Shown: piece after piece, positions 8,762-17,279 of the stretch
Numbering within the stretch: position 1 is the stretch's first letter
Layout: every line of letters begins with the position of its first letter
Assembly (NCBI RefSeq): GCF_049889055.1
Contig: NZ_JBLTWO010000012.1
Location: 25,623-89,622 of the forward strand
Direction of reading: 5' to 3'
Source: Rhizorhabdus sp049889055
GTDB lineage: Bacteria > Pseudomonadota > Alphaproteobacteria > Sphingomonadales > Sphingomonadaceae
DNA length: 64,000 bases
Position numbers and translations under genes: made by a program
The notes under the pieces: model-generated
The model's input: only the letters and a program-made list of their open reading frames with translations
Database searches by the model: none
What the model was told of the DNA's origin: nothing

Positions 8762-9460
8762 ATGGCCAGTCGCGCAGGACGATCGCCGGGCAGACCGAAC
8801 CGCATCTCGCAGGAGCAGATCCTGGAGGCGGCCGTCGCGCTCATCCGCGAAGGCGGGCTGGACGGCTGCAACATGACGCAGATCGCCCGCCGCCTGGGCG
8901 TGTCGGTGATGGCGCTCTACACCTATTATCCGAGCCGCGACGCTTTGGTCGAAGCCGTCGCCGCCGACGTCTTCGCGGCACTGCCGATCCCGTCGGAGGA
9001 GGGCGGCTGGAAGGCGTTCCTCACCGCCTGGATGCGGACGCTCTATGACGAGTTTATCCGGCGGCCCGAGGCGATCGAGCTGATGTACCGCGACGACCAT
9101 GTCCCGCGGGCCTGGCTGAGGCTGTGGCTGCCGATGATGCGGGTACTGTGGCGGCAGGGGCTGCGGGGGCCCGATCTCGGCATGGTTTCGACCTGGCTGG
9201 GCCTGGTGGTGCTGCAGATGATCGCCGGGCTCTACAAGTTGCGATCCTCGGCCGAACTGCTCGATGAGCTGGGCATAGCCGGCCTCGACCCGGCGGATCG
9301 GCTACTCTTCGAGGACGTCAATGTCCTCGCCACGCCCGATGCCCGGCGGCGGCTTGCAGACTTCACGATCGAGAACATCATGTTCGGGATCGAGCGCGCC
9401 ATCGAACAGGCCCGCGAGGCGGGGCGCCTCGCCGCTCCGCCGGGAACCGCGCTGCCCTGA
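8762..9460 (+). CDS. TetR/AcrR-family transcriptional regulator
   Basis: A 232-residue regulator with an N-terminal helix-turn-helix (QEQILEAAVALIREGGLDGC, ARRLGVSVMALYTYYPSRDA) and a tryptophan-rich ligand-binding domain. It lies just after the amidohydrolase terminator, so it has its own promoter or weak read-through. It converges on the ArsR-type gene at 9479. A local operator candidate is the palindrome at 6849. Confidence 0.88.
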   Translation: MASRAGRSPGRPNRISQEQILEAAVALIREGGLDGCNMTQIARRLGVSVMALYTYYPSRDALVEAVAADVFAALPIPSEEGGWKAFLTAWMRTLYDEFIRRPEAIELMYRDDHVPRAWLRLWLPMMRVLWRQGLRGPDLGMVSTWLGLVVLQMIAGLYKLRSSAELLDELGIAGLDPADRLLFEDVNVLATPDARRRLADFTIENIMFGIERAIEQAREAGRLAAPPGTALP

Positions 9461-9478
9461 GCCCGAGCCCGCGTGCGT

Positions 9479-9877
9479 TCAGCGCGGCAGGATGCGGGCG
9501 AAGGCGGCGACCCCCTGCGAGGCCGGGGCGGCCGGCAAGGATGCGTTCGCGGTCGGCGCGGGCGCCGGGGTGACCGCGCCCACCCCGGCGAACATCGCCT
9601 CGATATTGCGCACGCACAGCGCGACCGACTCGTCGGCGAGACGATACCAGACCTGCTTGGCCTCCTTGCGCGTCTCGACGAGTTCGGCGCGGCGCAGTTC
9701 GCCCAGTTGCTGGCTGAGCGCGGGCTGGCCGATGCCGGTGGCGTCGGCGATCTCGCCGACATTGCGTTCGCCGCGCAGCAGGCAGGACAGGATCATCAGG
9801 CGCTGTGCCTGTGCGAAGATGCGGATCTTCTCGGCCGCCGCCGCCGCGGCGTCCCGATCCTGGTGCAGTGCCGTCAT
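9479..9877 (-). CDS. ArsR-family regulator, probable sulfide/persulfide-responsive (BigR/SqrR-like)
   Basis: A 132-residue winged-helix regulator (RLMILSCLLRGERNVGEIAD, TGIGQPALSQQLGELRRAEL, then the beta-wing AKQVWYRLADESVALCV). Cys32 sits where BigR/SqrR have their first redox cysteine. The second Cys (Cys88) lies about ten residues earlier than in those proteins, so a disulfide or tetrasulfide switch is possible but not shown. Its ATG overlaps the peroxiredoxin stop (ATGA). The divergent persulfide dioxygenase operon is the obvious target. Confidence 0.82.
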   Translation of the reverse strand: MTALHQDRDAAAAAAEKIRIFAQAQRLMILSCLLRGERNVGEIADATGIGQPALSQQLGELRRAELVETRKEAKQVWYRLADESVALCVRNIEAMFAGVGAVTPAPAPTANASLPAAPASQGVAAFARILPR

Positions 9878-10494
9878 TCGCTGTCCTCGAAGCGGCAGAA
9901 CCAGTCCGCAGCATCGCTGGCCCGCTCATCCGGGGGAAGCAGCACGGGACCTCCGGGTTGCCAGCCCTCCGGCGTGAGGCGGCCAGATGCGTCGACCCGC
10001 TGCAGCGCGTTCAGCAGGCGCAGCATCTCGTCCGCCGATCGACCGACATTGTGGGGATAAGAGGTTGTCGCCCGGATGATGCCGTTCGGGTCGATGAAGA
10101 AGGTCGTCCGCATCGCCATGCTGTCGGCTGCCTCCTCGCCGATCATGCCATAGGCGCGTCCGATCGCCATGCTCGGATCCTCGATGACCGGGAAGTCGAT
10201 CGTCACGTCGAACAGGTCGCCCAGCGCCCGGACCCAGGCCATGTGCGAATAGAGGCTGTCCACCGACAGGCCGACGAGCTGGCAGTCGAGCGCGTCGAAC
10301 GCCGCCCGCCGCCGCGCCAGTGCCACGAACTCTGTACTGCAGACCGGGGTGAAGTCGGCGGGGTGCGAAAAGAGAATGACCCACCGGCCGCGTAGCTGGG
10401 AAAGCTGAAAGGGACCTCTGGTCGATCGGGCGATGAAGTCCGGGGCGGGGTCGCCGATCCGCGGCGGGACCGGGTTGTTCATGAGGCTATCCAT
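9874..10494 (-). CDS. Peroxiredoxin, 1-Cys (Prx6) type
   Basis: A 206-residue thiol peroxidase. The peroxidatic Cys is Cys52 in HPADFTPVCSTEF. The length, the late segment FFIDPNGIIRATTSYPHNVG and the C-terminal extension GWQPGGPVLLPPDE are those of Prx6-type enzymes. It reduces peroxides in the cytoplasm. It is the first gene of a two-gene operon with the ArsR regulator and is divergent from the persulfide dioxygenase, which suggests induction with sulfane-sulfur stress. Confidence 0.92.
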   Translation of the reverse strand: MDSLMNNPVPPRIGDPAPDFIARSTRGPFQLSQLRGRWVILFSHPADFTPVCSTEFVALARRRAAFDALDCQLVGLSVDSLYSHMAWVRALGDLFDVTIDFPVIEDPSMAIGRAYGMIGEEAADSMAMRTTFFIDPNGIIRATTSYPHNVGRSADEMLRLLNALQRVDASGRLTPEGWQPGGPVLLPPDERASDAADWFCRFEDSE

Positions 10495-10533
10495 CGCGTC
10501 CTACCTGCTGCCGGCCCCGCAGTTCCGCAAGCC

Positions 10534-10590
10534 CTTGACGATTGCAGAATATACAAATACAAAGTTCATGTAAATGTGAATTATAGGAGA
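10534..10590. promoter_or_regulatory. AT-rich divergent promoter region with dyad, candidate ArsR-family operator
   Basis: This is an unusually AT-rich stretch in GC-rich DNA between the divergent peroxiredoxin and persulfide dioxygenase genes. It contains TTGACG at 10534-10539 and an imperfect dyad TTCATGTAAATGTGAA at 10565-10580. BigR-type repressors bind AT-rich dyads in this position. An AGGAGA ribosome site follows at 10585-10590. Confidence 0.4.
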
Positions 10591-10596
10591 GTCGCC

Positions 10597-11514
10597 GTGT
10601 CCGACCCCGCTCTCGCAAAGGCAGTCGCCCAGATTGCGGGGGCCCGGAAGGGTGTGCCCGCGATCAAGGCCTTCTTCGATGCGCCGACCTTCACCGTGAC
10701 CTATGTCGTCCATGATCCGGAGACCCGGCGCGCGGCAGTGATCGACAGTGTGCTGACCTACGATCCTGCATCCGGGCGGACGTCCACCGACGCTGCCGAG
10801 CCGGTGCTGGCCCATGTCCGCGAGCAGGGCCTGACCGTCGACTGGCATCTGGAAACCCACGCCCATGCCGATCACCTGTCTGCGGCGCCCTTTCTTCAGA
10901 AGGAACTCGGCGGTCGCATCGCGATCGGCGCGCATATCTGCGAGGTGCAGAAGGCTTTCGGCGCCCTCTTCAATGCCGGGTCCGATTTCGCCCGCGACGG
11001 TTCCGACTTCGATCAGCTCTGGGGGGATGGGGACAGTTTCGCGATCGGCAACCTCTCTGTCACCGTCCTGCACGTGCCGGGACACACCCCGGCCTGCGTC
11101 GCCTATGTGATCGGTGACGCGGTGTTCGTCGGCGATACGATGTTCATGCCCGATTATGGCACGGCGCGGGCGGACTTTCCGGGCGGCGATGCGCGGACGC
11201 TGTTCCGGTCGTTACGACGGCTCCTCGAGTTGCCCCCCGAGACGCGGCTGTTCCTGTGTCACGATTATCTGCCGGAGGGTCGCGACCATTATGTCTGGGA
11301 GACGACCGTTGCCGAGCAGCGCCGCGCCAATGTTCACGCTCATGACGGCGTGACCGAAGACGAGTTCGTCGCCATGCGCGAGGCGCGCGATCATATGCTC
11401 GCCGTGCCGCGCCTGATCCTCCCCTCGGTCCAGGTGAACATGCGGGCGGGGCATCTGCCGCCGGCCGAGGACAATGGCACGGTCTATCTCAAGATTCCGG
11501 TGAACCAGCTGTGA
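10597..11514 (+). CDS. Persulfide dioxygenase-type metallo-beta-lactamase-fold protein (Blh/ETHE1-like)
   Basis: A 305-residue MBL-fold enzyme. The metal motif is THAHADHLSAAPFLQ, with later ligands in VPGHTPACVAYV, VFVGDTMFMPDYG and LFLCHDYLP. These are the mononuclear-iron persulfide dioxygenase features that convert glutathione persulfide to sulfite. The GTG at 10597 is chosen because AGGAGA lies 6 nt upstream; an in-frame GTG at 10576 lacks a site. It leads the operon with YeeE-like transporters and TauE, the usual BigR-regulated partners. Confidence 0.9.
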   Translation: MSDPALAKAVAQIAGARKGVPAIKAFFDAPTFTVTYVVHDPETRRAAVIDSVLTYDPASGRTSTDAAEPVLAHVREQGLTVDWHLETHAHADHLSAAPFLQKELGGRIAIGAHICEVQKAFGALFNAGSDFARDGSDFDQLWGDGDSFAIGNLSVTVLHVPGHTPACVAYVIGDAVFVGDTMFMPDYGTARADFPGGDARTLFRSLRRLLELPPETRLFLCHDYLPEGRDHYVWETTVAEQRRANVHAHDGVTEDEFVAMREARDHMLAVPRLILPSVQVNMRAGHLPPAEDNGTVYLKIPVNQL

Positions 11515-11951
11515 TCGGCTCGCTCTTTCCCGAGGCGCAGCCGCTGGCCGGCTTTGCAGGTGGGCTGATGATCGGCCTAGCCGCTGCGATCATGTTGCTG
11601 GGGCTCGGCCGCATCGCCGGCGTCAGCGGGCTCGCCGCGCGAGCGATCGGTCTGTCGGATGGTGGCCCGCCCAGATCGGTGGCGCTGGCCTTCATTGCCG
11701 GTCTGCCGCTTGGAGCGCTGCTGATCGCGTTTCTTCAGGGCGGCGTCGCTGCACAATTCGCTTCGCTCCCGATCATGATCATCGCCGGGCTGCTGGTCGG
11801 CTATGGCACGCGCCTCGGCTCGGGTTGCACCAGCGGCCACGGCGTCTGCGGCCTGTCGCGCCTGTCGCGCCGGTCGCTCGTGGCGACCGCACTGTTCATG
11901 GCGAGCGGTTTCGCCACGGTGGGGCTGATGCGCCTCGCGGGGCTGTCATGA
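11511..11951 (+). CDS. YeeE/YedE family membrane protein, first half
   Basis: A 146-residue, about four-helix membrane protein with the conserved GSGCTSGHGVCGLSRLSRRS motif of the YeeE/YedE (thiosulfate or sulfur-compound permease) family. The GTG start overlaps the dioxygenase stop (GTGA). In this family one long protein is often split into two short ones; the partner is the next gene. It likely moves sulfur species across the inner membrane. Confidence 0.88.
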   Translation: MIGSLFPEAQPLAGFAGGLMIGLAAAIMLLGLGRIAGVSGLAARAIGLSDGGPPRSVALAFIAGLPLGALLIAFLQGGVAAQFASLPIMIIAGLLVGYGTRLGSGCTSGHGVCGLSRLSRRSLVATALFMASGFATVGLMRLAGLS

Positions 11952-12355
11952 AGCGTGCGCTCGTCGCCCTGGTCGCCGGAACCCTCTTCGGGGCTGGCCT
12001 GGCAATCTCCGGAATGGTCGATCCGTCCAGGGTGCGCGCCTTCCTCGATCTGTTCGGCGCCTGGGACCCGACGCTGGCCTTCGTGATGGGCGGCGCGATC
12101 CTGCCGATGGCGGTCGCCTGGCGATTGAGGGCCCGCATGGACCGTCCACTGGCCGACGACATCTTCGCGCTGCCGGAAACCCGCACGCTCGATGCGCGGC
12201 TCGCCATAGGCGCCCTGCTGTTCGGCATCGGTTGGGGATTGGGTGGGCTCTGTCCCGGACCGGCGATCGCCGGCTTTGCGCTATATCCCCTTGCCGTCGC
12301 GCCCTTTCTGCTGGCGATGGGCGCCGGCTTCGCCTTGCATCGCTTCACGGCATGA
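11948..12355 (+). CDS. YeeE/YedE family membrane protein, second half (DUF6691-like)
   Basis: A 135-residue membrane protein beginning MKRALVALVAGTLFGAGLAI and carrying the family motif WGLGGLCPGPAIAG. It is the second half of a split YeeE/YedE pair and overlaps its partner by ATGA. The two probably form one transporter for thiosulfate or a related sulfur compound. Confidence 0.88.
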   Translation: MKRALVALVAGTLFGAGLAISGMVDPSRVRAFLDLFGAWDPTLAFVMGGAILPMAVAWRLRARMDRPLADDIFALPETRTLDARLAIGALLFGIGWGLGGLCPGPAIAGFALYPLAVAPFLLAMGAGFALHRFTA

Positions 12356-13173
12356 TGACGAATGCACAATATCTGCTGGGCGGCATGTCCGGTGGGCTGG
12401 TGGGCTTCGTGCTCGGGCTGGTCGGCGGGGGCGGGTCGATCCTCGCGGTGCCCCTGATGGTCTATCTCGTCGGCGTGCCCAACCCGCATGTCGCGATCGG
12501 CACGAGCGCGCTGGCGGTTGCCGCCAACGCCGCCGCCGGGCTCGCGGGCCATGCCCGGGCGCATCATGTCAAATGGCGCTGCGGGGGCATGTATGCGGCG
12601 GCGGGGGTCGTCGGCGCGCTCGCGGGATCGACCTTCGGCAAGATGGTCGACGGTCAGAAGCTGCTGCTGCTGTTCGCGCTGCTGATGCTCGTGGTCGGCC
12701 TGCTCATGCTGCGCGGGCGCGGGGATCCCGGCAATCCGGGGGCGGAGTGCAACCGGCAGAAGGCGCCCAAAGTCCTCGCCTTCGGCCTCGGCTCGGGGGT
12801 CTTTTCGGGCTTTTTCGGTATCGGCGGCGGCTTCCTCATCGTGCCGGGCCTCGTCGCGTCGACCGGCATGCCGATGCTGATGGCGGTCGGAACCTCGCTC
12901 GTCGCCGTTACCGCCTTCGGCCTCACGACCGCCGCCAACTATGCCCTTTCCGGGCTCGTCGACTGGCCGCTTGCGCTGATCTTCGTGCTCGGCGGCGCTC
13001 TGGGCAGCATCGGGGGGCTAAGGCTGGCGGAAAAGCTCGGCGGCAAGACCGGTCGGCTGACGACGCTGTTCGCACTGCTGATCTTCGCGGTCGCGCTGTA
13101 CATGATCTGGCAGGGCCTCGGTACGGCCTTTCCCGCGCTGGACATTATGCCTCATCCCGCAGACCCAAGCTAA
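12352..13173 (+). CDS. TauE/SafE-family sulfite/anion exporter
   Basis: A 273-residue, roughly eight-helix membrane protein with the two TauE/SafE repeats (GLVGGGGSILAVPLMVYLVG near the N-terminus, FFGIGGGFLIVPGLV around residue 155). Members export sulfite, sulfoacetate or related anions. It overlaps the previous gene by ATGA, so it is part of the persulfide dioxygenase operon and would expel the sulfite produced. ATGs at 12352 and 12355 are both possible starts. Confidence 0.88.
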   Translation: MMTNAQYLLGGMSGGLVGFVLGLVGGGGSILAVPLMVYLVGVPNPHVAIGTSALAVAANAAAGLAGHARAHHVKWRCGGMYAAAGVVGALAGSTFGKMVDGQKLLLLFALLMLVVGLLMLRGRGDPGNPGAECNRQKAPKVLAFGLGSGVFSGFFGIGGGFLIVPGLVASTGMPMLMAVGTSLVAVTAFGLTTAANYALSGLVDWPLALIFVLGGALGSIGGLRLAEKLGGKTGRLTTLFALLIFAVALYMIWQGLGTAFPALDIMPHPADPS

Positions 13174-13200
13174 GGGCTACGAGGTCGCTGAGAGGAACTC

Positions 13201-14607
13201 ATGATGTTCGACACGGCCGATGCGCTCATTCTCGCCCGCGCGCAGTTCGCCTTTACGGTGAGCTTCCATTTTTTGTTCCCCGCTTTCACCATCGGGCTCG
13301 CCAGCTATCTGATGGTGCTCGAGGGGCTGTGGCTCAAGACGGACAAGGGCGTCTATGCCAATCTCTACCGCTATTGGCTCAAGATCTTCGCGGTCGTCTT
13401 CGCGATGGGTGTCGTGTCGGGCATCGTCATGTCGTACCAGTTCGGCACCAACTGGTCGGTCTTCTCGGACAAGGCCGGGCCGGTGATCGGGCCGCTGATG
13501 GCTTATGAAGTGCTCACCGCCTTCTTCCTCGAAGCCGGCTTCCTCGGCGTCATGCTGTTCGGGATCAACAAGGTCGGGCGCAAGCTGCATTTCGTCGCGA
13601 CCTGTGCGGTGGCGGTCGGCACCTTCATCTCCGCCTTCTGGATATTGTCGGTAAACAGCTGGATGCAGACCCCGGTCGGCTATGAGATCGGCGCCAACGG
13701 CCAGTTCCTGCCGGGCCCGAGCTGGATCGCGATCATCTTCAATCCCAGCTTCCCTTACCGCCTCGTACACACCGTGCTTGCCGCCTATCTCACCACCGCC
13801 TTCGCGGTCGGCGGGGTCGGGGCCTGGCATCTGCTGCGCGATCGCACCAATCCGGGTGCGCGCACGATGTTCTCCATGGCGATGTGGATGGCGGCGATCG
13901 TCGCCCCGATCCAGATCTTCGCCGGCGACATGCACGGGCTCAACACGCTCGAGCATCAGCCGGCGAAGGTGATGGCGATGGAGGGCCATTATCAGAGCCA
14001 CCCCGATGGCGCCCCGCTGATCCTCTTCGGCATTCCCGACAGCCAGGCCAAACGGGTCGACTATGCGATTTCCATCCCCAAGGCGTCCTCGCTGATCCTG
14101 AAACATGATCCGAACGCACCGTTGAAGGGGCTCGATACGGTGCCGGAGGCGGACCAGCCCCCGGTCGGCATCGTCTTCTGGGCGTTCCGCATCATGGTCG
14201 GCCTCGGCTTCGCCATGATGGGCCTAGGCCTGTGGAGTCTGCTCGCGCGGATGCGCGGCCGGCTCTACGACTGGCGTGGGCTGCACCGGGCAGCGCTGCT
14301 GATGGGACCGGCGGGATTCGTCGCAGTCCTGGCTGGGTGGGTCGTGACCGAGGTCGGGCGGCAGCCCTTCACCATTTACGGACTGCTCCGCACCGCGCAG
14401 AGCGCATCGCCGCTCGACGCCCCCGCCGTCGGCGCTTCGCTGCTGGCCTTCGTGCTCGTCTATTTCACCGTCTTCGGCGCGGGCATCTGGTATCTGCTGC
14501 GCCTCGCCGCGAAGCCGCCCGAGGCGCATGAGAGCGCACCGGCGGCCACGCCCATCAGAACCGCCGGCATCACCCCCGCACCCGCCGTCGAGGGAGGCAA
14601 GGCATGA
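13201..14607 (+). CDS. cydA: Cytochrome bd-type (CIO-like) quinol oxidase subunit I
   Basis: A 468-residue, nine-helix subunit. Recognisable are ARAQFAFTVSFHFLFPAFTI (first haem ligand His), the Q-loop start EHQPAKVMAMEGHY and VVTEVGRQPFTIYGLLRT. The Q loop is short, as in the cyanide-insensitive (CIO) subgroup rather than E. coli CydA. It is an inner-membrane terminal oxidase that oxidises ubiquinol without proton pumping. Cytochrome bd oxidases resist sulfide, which fits the adjacent persulfide block 27 bp upstream. RBS GAGAGGA precedes the ATG. Confidence 0.95.
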   Translation: MMFDTADALILARAQFAFTVSFHFLFPAFTIGLASYLMVLEGLWLKTDKGVYANLYRYWLKIFAVVFAMGVVSGIVMSYQFGTNWSVFSDKAGPVIGPLMAYEVLTAFFLEAGFLGVMLFGINKVGRKLHFVATCAVAVGTFISAFWILSVNSWMQTPVGYEIGANGQFLPGPSWIAIIFNPSFPYRLVHTVLAAYLTTAFAVGGVGAWHLLRDRTNPGARTMFSMAMWMAAIVAPIQIFAGDMHGLNTLEHQPAKVMAMEGHYQSHPDGAPLILFGIPDSQAKRVDYAISIPKASSLILKHDPNAPLKGLDTVPEADQPPVGIVFWAFRIMVGLGFAMMGLGLWSLLARMRGRLYDWRGLHRAALLMGPAGFVAVLAGWVVTEVGRQPFTIYGLLRTAQSASPLDAPAVGASLLAFVLVYFTVFGAGIWYLLRLAAKPPEAHESAPAATPIRTAGITPAPAVEGGKA

Positions 14608-15602
14608 TCGACCTGACCGTCATCTGGGCCGCTATCATCGGCTTCGCCATCGTCGCCTATGTCATCATGGACGGCTTCGACCTCGGCATCGGCATCCTCT
14701 TTCCGCTGTTCGCGGTGGGCCAGGACCGCGACCGGGCGATGAACAGCATCGCACCCGTCTGGGACGGCAACGAGACCTGGCTGGTGCTGGGCGGCGGGGG
14801 GCTGCTCGCGGCCTTTCCGCTGGCCTATGCGATCATCCTGCCCGCACTCTATGCACCGCTGATCGCGATGCTGCTCGGCCTCGTGCTGCGCGGGGTCGCC
14901 TTCGAGTTCCGCTGGCGTGATCCCGCGCACCGCGCCTGGTGGGATCTCGCCTTTTTCGTGGGGTCGACCGTGGCGACCTTCGCGCAGGGCATTACCCTCG
15001 GCGCGCTGCTTCAGGGGATCAGCGTCGACGGCCGCGCTTATGCCGGCGGCTGGTGGGACTGGCTGTCGCCCTTTTCGCTGCTGACCGGGGCCGGCCTGCT
15101 CGTCGGCTATGCGCTGCTCGGCGCCTGCTGGCTCAACTGGAAGACCGACGAGGCGCTCCAGCGGCAGGCGGTGACCTATGCCGGCCGGCTCGGCATCCTG
15201 CTGCTGCTGGTGATCGGCGCAGTCAGCCTCGCGACGCTGACGCTGGACGCCGGCTATCAGCAGCGCTGGCTCGCCTGGCCGGGCGTGCTGGCGACCGCAC
15301 AGGTGCCGCTCGCGACGCTGATCGTGACCGCGCTCTTCTATCGCAGCCTGTCGGCGCGCCGGGATGCGCAGCCCTTTTTCTGGGCGCTGGCGCTGTTCAT
15401 GCTGTGCCTGCTCGGGCTCGGCATCTCGATCTGGCCCTATGTCATCCCCGCGCGGGTAACGATCTGGGAGGCGGCGGCGCCCTATCGCAGCCAGCTCTTC
15501 ATGCTCGTCGGGGCCGGCCTGCTCGTGCCGGTGATCCTCGCCTACACCGCCTGGGCCTATTGGGTGTTCCGCGGGAAGGTCGGCCATGACGGCTATCATT
15601 GA
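14604..15602 (+). CDS. cydB: Cytochrome bd-type quinol oxidase subunit II
   Basis: A 332-residue, eight-helix subunit II (VIMDGFDLGIGILFPLF, WDGNETWLVLGGGGLLAAFP, then SIWPYVIPARVTIWEAAAP). It overlaps the subunit I stop by ATGA and is followed by a one-base overlap with a DUF2474 microprotein. It pairs with subunit I to form the oxidase core. Confidence 0.95.
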   Translation: MIDLTVIWAAIIGFAIVAYVIMDGFDLGIGILFPLFAVGQDRDRAMNSIAPVWDGNETWLVLGGGGLLAAFPLAYAIILPALYAPLIAMLLGLVLRGVAFEFRWRDPAHRAWWDLAFFVGSTVATFAQGITLGALLQGISVDGRAYAGGWWDWLSPFSLLTGAGLLVGYALLGACWLNWKTDEALQRQAVTYAGRLGILLLLVIGAVSLATLTLDAGYQQRWLAWPGVLATAQVPLATLIVTALFYRSLSARRDAQPFFWALALFMLCLLGLGISIWPYVIPARVTIWEAAAPYRSQLFMLVGAGLLVPVILAYTAWAYWVFRGKVGHDGYH

Positions 15603-15724
15603 TGGCGCGCGCTGACATGGCGGGGCGCTGGAAGCGGTTGGGCTGGTTCCTGGCCATCTGGACCGGGAGCGTGCTCGCGCTCGGTGCGGTGTCGATGCTG
15701 ATCCGCTTCTGGTTGAGGCCATGA
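15602..15724 (+). CDS. DUF2474 small membrane protein of the bd-type oxidase
   Basis: A 40-residue protein, M-ARADMAGRWKRLGWFLAIW, then a single transmembrane helix (TGSVLALGAVSMLIRFWL) and a basic end. It starts on the last base of the subunit II stop (TGATG), so it is translationally coupled. DUF2474 proteins occupy this position after cio/cyd genes and, like CydX, are thought to be small accessory subunits. The size, single helix and coupling support a real gene. Confidence 0.85.
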   Translation: MARADMAGRWKRLGWFLAIWTGSVLALGAVSMLIRFWLRP

Positions 15725-15790
15725 TGGCGCGCCACGTCGGCTAAACCGGATCTCCCTATCACAAAGGCGAGCCGTCCCGCTGGCCGCCGA

Positions 15791-15804
15791 TTGACCTCGA
15801 TCAA
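15791..15804. promoter_or_regulatory. FNR/FixK-type box
   Basis: TTGAC-CTCG-ATCAA is a near-perfect match to the TTGAT-N4-ATCAA site of Crp/FNR-family regulators. It lies 57 bp before the Rieske gene start at 15861, so the oxygenase pair may respond to oxygen or redox. Found by motif only. Confidence 0.4.
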
Positions 15805-15860
15805 AGGCCGCCGGTTCGGCGCATGGTTTGTCTTCTCCACGTACAGGAGAGGAATTCGCC

Positions 15861-17279
15861 ATGGCCGATCGTGACCCCGCCATCCACCGCGACGCCGCCC
15901 GTTGTCCCGGTCCCGGCTGGGAGGAGATCCTGCGCGAGGACCTGATCCCGCCGCCCGCCTTCATGGCGGAGGATCGCTATCGCTATCTCGGTTCCGAACC
16001 GATCGATGCGAAGCGCTATCATGATCCGGCCTTCTTCCGCGCCGAGATGGAGAAGATGTGGCCTTTCGTCTGGCAGTTCGCCGCGCGCGAGGAGGACATG
16101 CCCGAGCCCGGCGACTATGTGACCTACGACAATGCCGGGCGGTCCTACCTCATCGTTCGCCAGCCGGATGGCGAGGTTCGTGCCTTCCACAATGTCTGCC
16201 TCCATCGCGGGCGCAAGCTGGCGACGGAGTCGGGCATGGCCGAGAAGTTCGTCTGTCCCTTCCATGGCTTTGCCTGGAACACCGACGGCAGCCTGCGCGA
16301 CATTCCCTGCCGCTGGGATTTCGGCCATCTGAGCGACGAGCGCATGAAGCTGCCGCAAGCGAGCGTCGCCCGCTGGGACGGCTATATCTTCGTCCGGGAG
16401 AAGGACGAAGGGCCGACGATCGAGGCGTTTCTCGCGCCGCTACCGGAGTTTTTCACCCGCTGGCGGCATGAGGATTGCGAAACCATCGCCTGGGTCGGCA
16501 AGGTCGTCGACGCCAACTGGAAGATCACCATGGAAGCCTTCATGGAGAGCTACCACGCCTATATGACGCATCCGCAGCTGTTGCCCTTCACCGGCGACGC
16601 CAACGCGGCCTATCATGTGCTCGGCAAGCATGTGAATGTGAACTACACCCCCTTCGGCACCATCTCCCCGCATGTCGCCGGCACCGAGCGTCCCGAACAG
16701 TGGATCGTCGAGGAGTTCGTCAAATATAACGGGCGGTCCTCGGACAATTACGACCCCGAGAAGGACCAGTTCAACATCACCGTCCCTGAGGGGGAAAGCG
16801 CCCGCCACGCCCTTGGCGCCGCGATGCGCGAGAGTTCGCAGCGGGCCTTCGGCGGCGACTATTCGGCGGTGTCGGAATCCGAGCTGCTCGACGCGCTGGT
16901 GTTCAACGTCTTCCCCAATTTCGCGCCGTGGGGCGGCTTCATGCCCAACATCGTCTATCGCTGGCGGCCCTGGCCCGACCAGGATCGCTGCCTGATGGAG
17001 GTGCGCGTCCTCGCGCGCCGGCAGGACGGAGCCGAGCCGCGCCCGCCGATGACGATGCATCTGCTCGAAGACGGCCAGACATGGGCCGATGCGCCGGAGC
17101 TCGGAGCGCTGGGGGCGGTCGTCGACCAGGACATGGAGAATATGGAGCTGACTCATCAGGGGCTCAAATGCTCGGCCAACGGCCTCGTCGAACTGGGCGA
17201 CTATCAGGAGGTGCGCATCCGCCACTTCCACCAGACGCTCGACACCTATCTGGAACGCTCAGGGGGAGCCTTGCGATGA
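15861..17279 (+). CDS. Rieske [2Fe-2S] aromatic-ring-hydroxylating oxygenase, alpha-type
   Basis: A 472-residue terminal oxygenase. The Rieske cluster motif is CLHRG...CPFHGFAWNTDG (about residues 112-140) and the mononuclear-iron motif is MEAFMESYHAYMTHPQ. RBS AGGAGAGG supports the ATG at 15861. It needs an electron-transfer chain that is not encoded nearby. Its stop overlaps the start of a second Rieske gene (ATGA), so the two are co-translated. Substrate unknown; such orphan oxygenases are plentiful in sphingomonads. Confidence 0.92.
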   Translation: MADRDPAIHRDAARCPGPGWEEILREDLIPPPAFMAEDRYRYLGSEPIDAKRYHDPAFFRAEMEKMWPFVWQFAAREEDMPEPGDYVTYDNAGRSYLIVRQPDGEVRAFHNVCLHRGRKLATESGMAEKFVCPFHGFAWNTDGSLRDIPCRWDFGHLSDERMKLPQASVARWDGYIFVREKDEGPTIEAFLAPLPEFFTRWRHEDCETIAWVGKVVDANWKITMEAFMESYHAYMTHPQLLPFTGDANAAYHVLGKHVNVNYTPFGTISPHVAGTERPEQWIVEEFVKYNGRSSDNYDPEKDQFNITVPEGESARHALGAAMRESSQRAFGGDYSAVSESELLDALVFNVFPNFAPWGGFMPNIVYRWRPWPDQDRCLMEVRVLARRQDGAEPRPPMTMHLLEDGQTWADAPELGALGAVVDQDMENMELTHQGLKCSANGLVELGDYQEVRIRHFHQTLDTYLERSGGALR

